A DNA stretch of 64,000 nt. It comes from CAVQCT01 sp964371785 (lineage in GTDB: Bacteria; Zixibacteria; MSB-5A5; GN15; FEB-12). Below are positions 59,809 through 64,000 of the stretch, piece after piece. The stretch's first letter is position 1; every line of letters starts with the position of its first letter. A program made the translations under genes and the position numbers. The stretch lies in assembly GCA_964371785.1 (NCBI GenBank), contig CAYJOL010000001.1, forward strand, positions 186,001-250,000, written 5' to 3'. The notes under the pieces are model-generated. The model was not told the origin of the DNA and ran no database searches. It saw only the letters and a program-made list of their open reading frames with translations.

Positions 59809-62553
59809 TCAATTGACGCAACCGGGCACCGGTGCCGGCCCGGGCGGGTTGGTGAAAGAGTACTCCACAAGATAAACTAAGTCACCAATATCGACCGAAC
59901 AGGAGCCGTCAACATCTGCGGCGTTCATATTTGCCGGTGGGGGACCAGAGACAAATATGTACTCGACCAGCCATACAATGTCGCCGATATCGACAAAGCC
60001 ATTGCCGTCGATATCCCCCGGCGTATACCCTCCTGATTCTCCGAACACCTGTACAGCATGTGCGATGAGCGCCTGAGCCGAAGACTCCTTGAGAAAATAC
60101 ATTGGGAATGCCAGAAGTATCCGGTTCCCCTGAGGTGTGGGATAGAGTACGCCACATGGCTGTCCTTCGTACGCCGGGTTGTCAGTGAAGGAGTCATAAG
60201 TATAAATCACAGTCGCACCCGGTCTCAGCGTGAGTTTGGCTATATTAGGTAATTTGCCAAAAATATTGGTCAGATCAACTTCTACCGATGGCCAGCCGTT
60301 CAAGCCGTTGGCGCCGAGAAAGTCGAAGGCAGTGTTCTCGCTAAAGGCAGAAATGCCAAAATCGGTGTACAGAAGGTGGCTGGGACTTACCGTGGAAGTG
60401 CTCCAGAAACTGAGAGTCCGGAATCCCGCGATCAACATGTTGTCAGTAAAATCGAGATACCACGCCAGTGAATCCTGACTGTTCTTGATGAGTTTGTTGT
60501 TCAGATCGTCGTCGATCCAGAAGATTGATGAATATCTTCCCGCCTTATTGCGGGTGATCGGATCGGTCGCACTTTCAATAGTGTCGAGAGCGAAAGGAGT
60601 GGCTCCGAAAATCCGGTGGAAATAATTCTCCTGATTCACCTGCGAAAGCATCGGCGCTGTACTTGCCGTTTCATCAGCCAGCAGTACACCACCGTCGAAT
60701 GTCGCCGCGTATGCCTCATGCTCTGAGGAGAAATCCGACTCATTCATGTCAGTATCGACCGCAGTGATTTTGTACAGGTAGCTCGTCTGACCTTGCACTG
60801 CCACATCGACATAAGTTGTAGCGGTTTCATTGTCACGAATCAGCTGGTACCCGCCCCCGTCATCCCGATAGATTCGGTAAAAGGCTAAATCGGCTTCGTG
60901 GTTCGGCGTCCAGGCCAGGTGAATTTCGTGATCAGCCGGTTCGGCCGTCACTCCTACCGGGGCACGAGGAATAACCAGAGGAACCTCACTTCCCTCCACT
61001 GAATATATCGCCGGATAGCCGCCCGCGACATCGCCGATAACCGTGAAATAATATCTCTGGCCAGTGGTGAGTCCGTTGACGATCATGGAACAAGCCCCCG
61101 GAGGAGCCGGCACAGAATTCGTATACACGCCGGATGTGGTACCATAGTGTACGGTATATGTGTAAGCCGGGTCACAGTTGGTCCAGACAACATTTAACGA
61201 CTGCCCATCTCCCTCATCTATGATTTGCGCAATCTCCGTCGGATGCGCGGCATTGGCGATAATTCCTACCGACGCAGCCGCAGCTCGGACAACCTCCGTG
61301 AAGAACACGAAATTGAGGCGCGATGAGATGTCCAGATTGGTGTGCCAGCCGGCCTGATTAAAGTCGGTCTCGATCTGGTCAACAATGTTGAAGCCCTGTT
61401 CGTAAAAAGAGTAATGATCTGAGCTGCTTCCCATGGAAGTAATTACCGGGGTCAGAGTGGTGAGTCGGGTGGCGGCATCGGCGACCAGATCGCGATAAGC
61501 GGAATTCGGGCCGCTGGAAATGCTGATCTGTCTGGCGTCTGTCGGGTCATAGGCAACCATATCGAAATTCAACATGACCTCGACATTGGTCCCGTTGTTT
61601 GCAAAATCCTGGGCGGCAACTCTGGACCCCACCAATCCGACTTCCTCTGCCGTGAATGCCATGAAAATTACGGTCTTGCGCAGGGGAACATCTTTGAGGA
61701 TTCGGGCAAGTTCCATCGAAGTCACGGTTCCGGTACCGTTATCATCGGCCCCCGGGGCATACTCGTACGGTCCCGGCGTCTGACCATACGTTATGGAATC
61801 ATAGTGTCCGCCAATGACGATCACGGCATCAGGTTCAGCATAACCCGGTTTTATCGCCATGACATTGTAGAGCATCCATCCATTATAATAGAAAGAAGGT
61901 GTCGTGACATCCGTATAACCCCAATCGTGGAACTTCTGCGCGATCCAATTCCTCGCCGCTATAATCGAGTCGGTGTAGATATACCGAGTCCGAAATGCTT
62001 CCAGCCTCGTGTCATAAGCGTAGATGGAATCTTGACTCACCAAATCGGCCAGCGAGTCAGTCGGGAAGTCAGCCACTTGCGCAAGCAAAGTCGCCACTGC
62101 CCTTGGCATATAAGTTATGCGGGCGGAAAGATCCGTCAGTGGTGACACCAGCAGGTTATTTTGCTCGGTCAGCGATTTGGCCTCACTGCTACTGAGACGC
62201 GCTACCCGCATGCCCCCGCCGATATCCACAGACCCGGGCATACTTGCCTTGTCCAACGCCGACATCTGGTTGATTCTTCCAGGTCGGACAAGATAAGTGG
62301 CATACATATCCGCATCGGACATGACCGGTTCAACTTCAAGACCGGCCCTGGTTAGAATTTCAATTTGCTCGGAATTCAACGCGACCAGAAACTGGTTGTC
62401 GACTCTGGTAAGGGCATGGTCAGCCGCCTGCCGGAGTACTTCGGCCTGAAATTCATTCTTAAGCGATACGAGCATGATCTCTTCCGACACGGCGGAGCCG
62501 CCCCGAAATAAAGCAAGCAGTATGATGACTGCGGACATTATCCTTACAACCAT
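59809..62553 (-). CDS. Secreted M28 aminopeptidase with Fn3 domains and a dockerin
   Basis: 914 aa; GGAGGTAAT precedes the ATG. Signal peptide MVVRIMSAVIILLALFRGGSAVS. The M28 domain (about 215-420) holds the metal ligands: His in GGHYDSI (about 246), Asp in GADDNGTGT, Glu pair in AEEVGLVGS, Asp in MLNFDMVAYDP, His in SSDHYSF. Two Fn3-like units (about 440-620) and a beta-rich region follow. The C-terminus is a dockerin with two Ca loops (GDIDGNGFVDIGDIVWLVEYIF, ADVDGSCSVDIGDLVYLVEYSF). It would trim surface or extracellular peptides and dock to a cohesin-bearing scaffold. It lacks a T9SS tail. Confidence 0.93.
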   Translation of the reverse strand: MVVRIMSAVIILLALFRGGSAVSEEIMLVSLKNEFQAEVLRQAADHALTRVDNQFLVALNSEQIEILTRAGLEVEPVMSDADMYATYLVRPGRINQMSALDKASMPGSVDIGGGMRVARLSSSEAKSLTEQNNLLVSPLTDLSARITYMPRAVATLLAQVADFPTDSLADLVSQDSIYAYDTRLEAFRTRYIYTDSIIAARNWIAQKFHDWGYTDVTTPSFYYNGWMLYNVMAIKPGYAEPDAVIVIGGHYDSITYGQTPGPYEYAPGADDNGTGTVTSMELARILKDVPLRKTVIFMAFTAEEVGLVGSRVAAQDFANNGTNVEVMLNFDMVAYDPTDARQISISSGPNSAYRDLVADAATRLTTLTPVITSMGSSSDHYSFYEQGFNIVDQIETDFNQAGWHTNLDISSRLNFVFFTEVVRAAAASVGIIANAAHPTEIAQIIDEGDGQSLNVVWTNCDPAYTYTVHYGTTSGVYTNSVPAPPGACSMIVNGLTTGQRYYFTVIGDVAGGYPAIYSVEGSEVPLVIPRAPVGVTAEPADHEIHLAWTPNHEADLAFYRIYRDDGGGYQLIRDNETATTYVDVAVQGQTSYLYKITAVDTDMNESDFSSEHEAYAATFDGGVLLADETASTAPMLSQVNQENYFHRIFGATPFALDTIESATDPITRNKAGRYSSIFWIDDDLNNKLIKNSQDSLAWYLDFTDNMLIAGFRTLSFWSTSTVSPSHLLYTDFGISAFSENTAFDFLGANGLNGWPSVEVDLTNIFGKLPNIAKLTLRPGATVIYTYDSFTDNPAYEGQPCGVLYPTPQGNRILLAFPMYFLKESSAQALIAHAVQVFGESGGYTPGDIDGNGFVDIGDIVWLVEYIFVSGPPPANMNAADVDGSCSVDIGDLVYLVEYSFTNPPGPAPVPGCVN

Positions 62554-62687
62554 ATTACCTCCGGAAATAACTTGTCTTCACAGGTTTTAATAGTTCCAAT
62601 GCAGGAACGAATGAAGTACCTGAAATCGTGTAACTACATTATCAAATTAGATCAGACTAAGAGGAAGTCAAGACAAATCACGATCCG

Positions 62688-63200
62688 TTAGAGCTTTATT
62701 CCCTTCTGGAACGGTTTGAACTCCACTCTCTTGAATTCCGGCGGTTCGTAGGTGATGTGGATACGATGTCCTTCGGGCATACTGGGATAATCAGCCGTGG
62801 ATACGAGAGCCTGATTTTCCAGAGGCTTGATGTAACCAATCGCGATTTTGACCTTGGCGGCATGTTCGTCGAGCAGTTTTCTTCGAGCTGTCCCCGGTTT
62901 CAAATGCGGTGATTCACCAGTGAAGGCAAAGACAAATTCCGGATTCGACGAGAATACCTGAATCGACGAAATCTGTTGGTCGGTCAGTTTTCCCCTGATA
63001 AACTCCATGAGCGCAAAGAAGGCCGCGAATTCCAAATCGATCGGTTGGCCCTCCGTGCGGCACCGAAATAGGATTCCAAAGTCGGGAATGCTGAAAGAGA
63101 GAATGCCGTGAGTAAAGCCGTTGGCTTCGAGGTATGGATCAATCTGCCGATTAATCAGCCCGCAAATGTAGCACTTATAAATTCGAGGTGTCTGGCTCAT
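62688..63200 (-). CDS. Small Cys-pair protein, unknown function
   Basis: 170 aa from the ATG at 63200 (ACGGGT just upstream is weak; the longer frame adds 15 residues). Near the N-terminus a CxxC (KCYICGLINRQ) might bind zinc. The rest (FRCRTEGQPIDLEFAAFFALMEFI, SSIQVFSSNPEFVFAFTGE, TARRKLLDEHAAKVKI) has alternating strand-helix structure reminiscent of RNase H-fold proteins (Asp/Glu in IDLEFAA), but no catalytic set is complete. No family is claimed. It is 112 bases from the thioesterase gene, which also starts with a CxxC. Confidence 0.55.
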   Translation of the reverse strand: MSQTPRIYKCYICGLINRQIDPYLEANGFTHGILSFSIPDFGILFRCRTEGQPIDLEFAAFFALMEFIRGKLTDQQISSIQVFSSNPEFVFAFTGESPHLKPGTARRKLLDEHAAKVKIAIGYIKPLENQALVSTADYPSMPEGHRIHITYEPPEFKRVEFKPFQKGIKL

Positions 63201-63312
63201 ACCCGTTGAGGTGCAACCCCGATGCCACGTCCACGGACGGATCATAATCGCATATAGCTCAACGGGATCAATATCTCCAGCCTGGTGAGGCGCTCTGAAA
63301 TGATGAAATCCG

Positions 63313-63753
63313 CTACTCTTTTTGGTCGATGGAATTCATCAATTCCTGCTCGAAATCGTCCCGAGCGCGGATATATTTGGCCGAGGCCGTTGCGTACACT
63401 CGCCCATCCTGTCCCGTCGCTTCTCCTTGGGCAAAGTACAGCTTGCCCTTGGTGCCGGTAACCCAACCGGTCAGTTTGATCCTGTCTCCTACCCGGACCG
63501 GGGTAACGAAGCGTATTGTTAACTCGGCGGTGACGGCGTAGATTTCCCGGGCCAGAATCGCCTTAATCATGACTTCGTCCAACAGCGACGAGATAACGCC
63601 GCCATGATAGATGCCTCGATATCCTTCGAATGACGACGACGCTTCTACTTCTGTCGTCGCCTTTTCTCCATCAAAGTAGAATCGGGCGTGCAAACCATGG
63701 GAGTTCCGGTCACCGCAGATGAAGCAATTGGAATACTTGAGAATTTCTTTCAT
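63313..63753 (-). CDS. PaaI-type hotdog thioesterase with a CxxC start
   Basis: 146 aa from the ATG at 63753. The hotdog domain has the signature FEGYRGIYHGGVISSLLDEVMIKAI (about residues 42-66, split at the turn), with the catalytic-type HGG and Asp/Glu, then AELTIRFVTPVRVGDRIKLTG. It would hydrolyse acyl-CoA thioesters in the cytoplasm. The N-terminus reads KYSNCFICGDRNSHGLHARF; CxxC-x4-NxxGL is common in this thioesterase subgroup. The substrate is unknown. Confidence 0.85.
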   Translation of the reverse strand: MKEILKYSNCFICGDRNSHGLHARFYFDGEKATTEVEASSSFEGYRGIYHGGVISSLLDEVMIKAILAREIYAVTAELTIRFVTPVRVGDRIKLTGWVTGTKGKLYFAQGEATGQDGRVYATASAKYIRARDDFEQELMNSIDQKE

Positions 63754-63810
63754 AAAGCAAAAAGTAACAGCTGCGAGCCGCCCTGTCAACTTCACACGCA
63801 TCAATAAAAA

Positions 63811-63832
63811 AAGCCCGGCGTGTACCGGGCTT
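63811..63832 (-). terminator. Terminator of the partial gene at the right edge
   Basis: AAGCCCGG (63811-63818) and CCGGGCTT (63825-63832) form a perfect 8-bp stem with a 6-base loop; on the minus strand it is followed by seven T-rich bases (TTTTTTATTG). It is about 24 bases after the stop at 63856. Confidence 0.88.
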
Positions 63833-63855
63833 GGAGAATTTTCTAGTTACTGAGA

Positions 63856-64000
63856 CTAGTTTATCGAAGTGCATACGTCGGTCGTGTACCGCCAGGTTGT
63901 CGTGCCCTGGGTGACGGTAGCTGACATCGTGCCGTTCGAGAAGGAGAGCGAATACTCCCAGGTGCTCTGGACCGGAGCGCTGTCATCCTTCCGATAGGAC
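63856..64000 (-). CDS. C-terminal end of an unknown, probably secreted protein (partial)
   Basis: Only the last ~47 codons lie in the window: a Ser/Thr/aromatic-rich beta-type sequence containing WEYSLSFSNGTMSATVTQG and ending TTDVCTSIN. It has no charged helix or TM segment. The Thr/Ser-rich beta pattern suggests an exported protein. No family can be assigned. A strong terminator follows. Confidence 0.7.
   Translation of the reverse strand, partial: SYRKDDSAPVQSTWEYSLSFSNGTMSATVTQGTTTWRYTTDVCTSIN

Noticed and set aside
1..64000. tRNA or rRNA genes
   Set aside because: I found no cloverleaf-like segment with a CCA-type end or any conserved rRNA stretch; a covariance-model scan would be decisive.

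Overview
The window fits a Gram-negative bacterium of the Fibrobacteres-Chlorobi-Bacteroidetes (FCB) superphylum, most likely an uncultured lineage close to candidate phylum Zixibacteria. The clues are type IX secretion (T9SS) PorU and PorV homologues, a type A C-terminal sorting domain, a Bacteroidetes-type three-gene succinate dehydrogenase, a secreted protease ending in a dockerin, MglA/roadblock genes beside type IV pilus motors, and intergenic dispersed palindromes. The phylum is inferred from gene content; no rRNA gene is present.

Layout. (1) 1-4.1 kb, minus strand: a Bat/MoxR envelope-stress operon (BatD-like, MoxR ATPase, DUF58, TPR/SurA-N lipoprotein, second BatD-like protein cut by the window edge). 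(2) 4.3-22.7 kb, minus strand: one compact operon of nine genes behind a near-consensus promoter at 22.8 kb: PorU-like sortase, a PorV-like barrel carrying a large inserted beta-propeller, an M6 protease with a T9SS tail, two DUF5683 proteins, an NHL-repeat lipoprotein, a large outer-membrane barrel, a BamA-like barrel and a UbiA prenyltransferase. (3) 23-29.2 kb, minus strand: tryptophanase, L-asparaginase II, two lipoproteins and sucCD. (4) 29.2-33.7 kb: a repeat-rich, gene-poor island with palindromes, a 138-bp inverted-repeat element, a duplicated gene end, three small orphan ORFs and two secreted proteins. (5) 34.0-37.4 kb, plus strand: sdhCAB. (6) 37.5-42.8 kb: metallo-beta-lactamase protein, hemerythrin, threonine aldolase, cold-shock protein, a CTP-dependent kinase-like protein and a parvulin lipoprotein. 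(7) 42.9-54.3 kb, minus strand: pilS, pilC, pilT, pilB, then a polarity-type module of an MglA GTPase with a long basic tail, four different roadblock proteins (one membrane-anchored, one fused to TPRs), a small membrane protein and a DUF4388 protein. (8) 54.4-64 kb: comEC with a degenerate beta-lactamase domain, murJ, rpsT (plus), a ParB/SbnI-like protein, an M28 protease with dockerin, and small genes.

How the genes work together. Region 2 looks like a surface-secretion and assembly unit: PorU and PorV attach cargo, the M6 protease is a likely cargo, and the two barrels may provide the outer-membrane translocation or assembly function. Region 7 looks like a pole-selection and pilus-motor unit, in which the GTPase and its roadblock partners would place or switch PilB and PilT. 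The most unusual items are the PorV-propeller chimera and the expanded MglA/roadblock cluster with membrane and TPR variants. Many starts were moved inward from the longest reading frame using Shine-Dalgarno sites and signal peptides. Five genes (16.0, 38.3, 42.8, 58.2 and 58.3 kb) use GTG or TTG.
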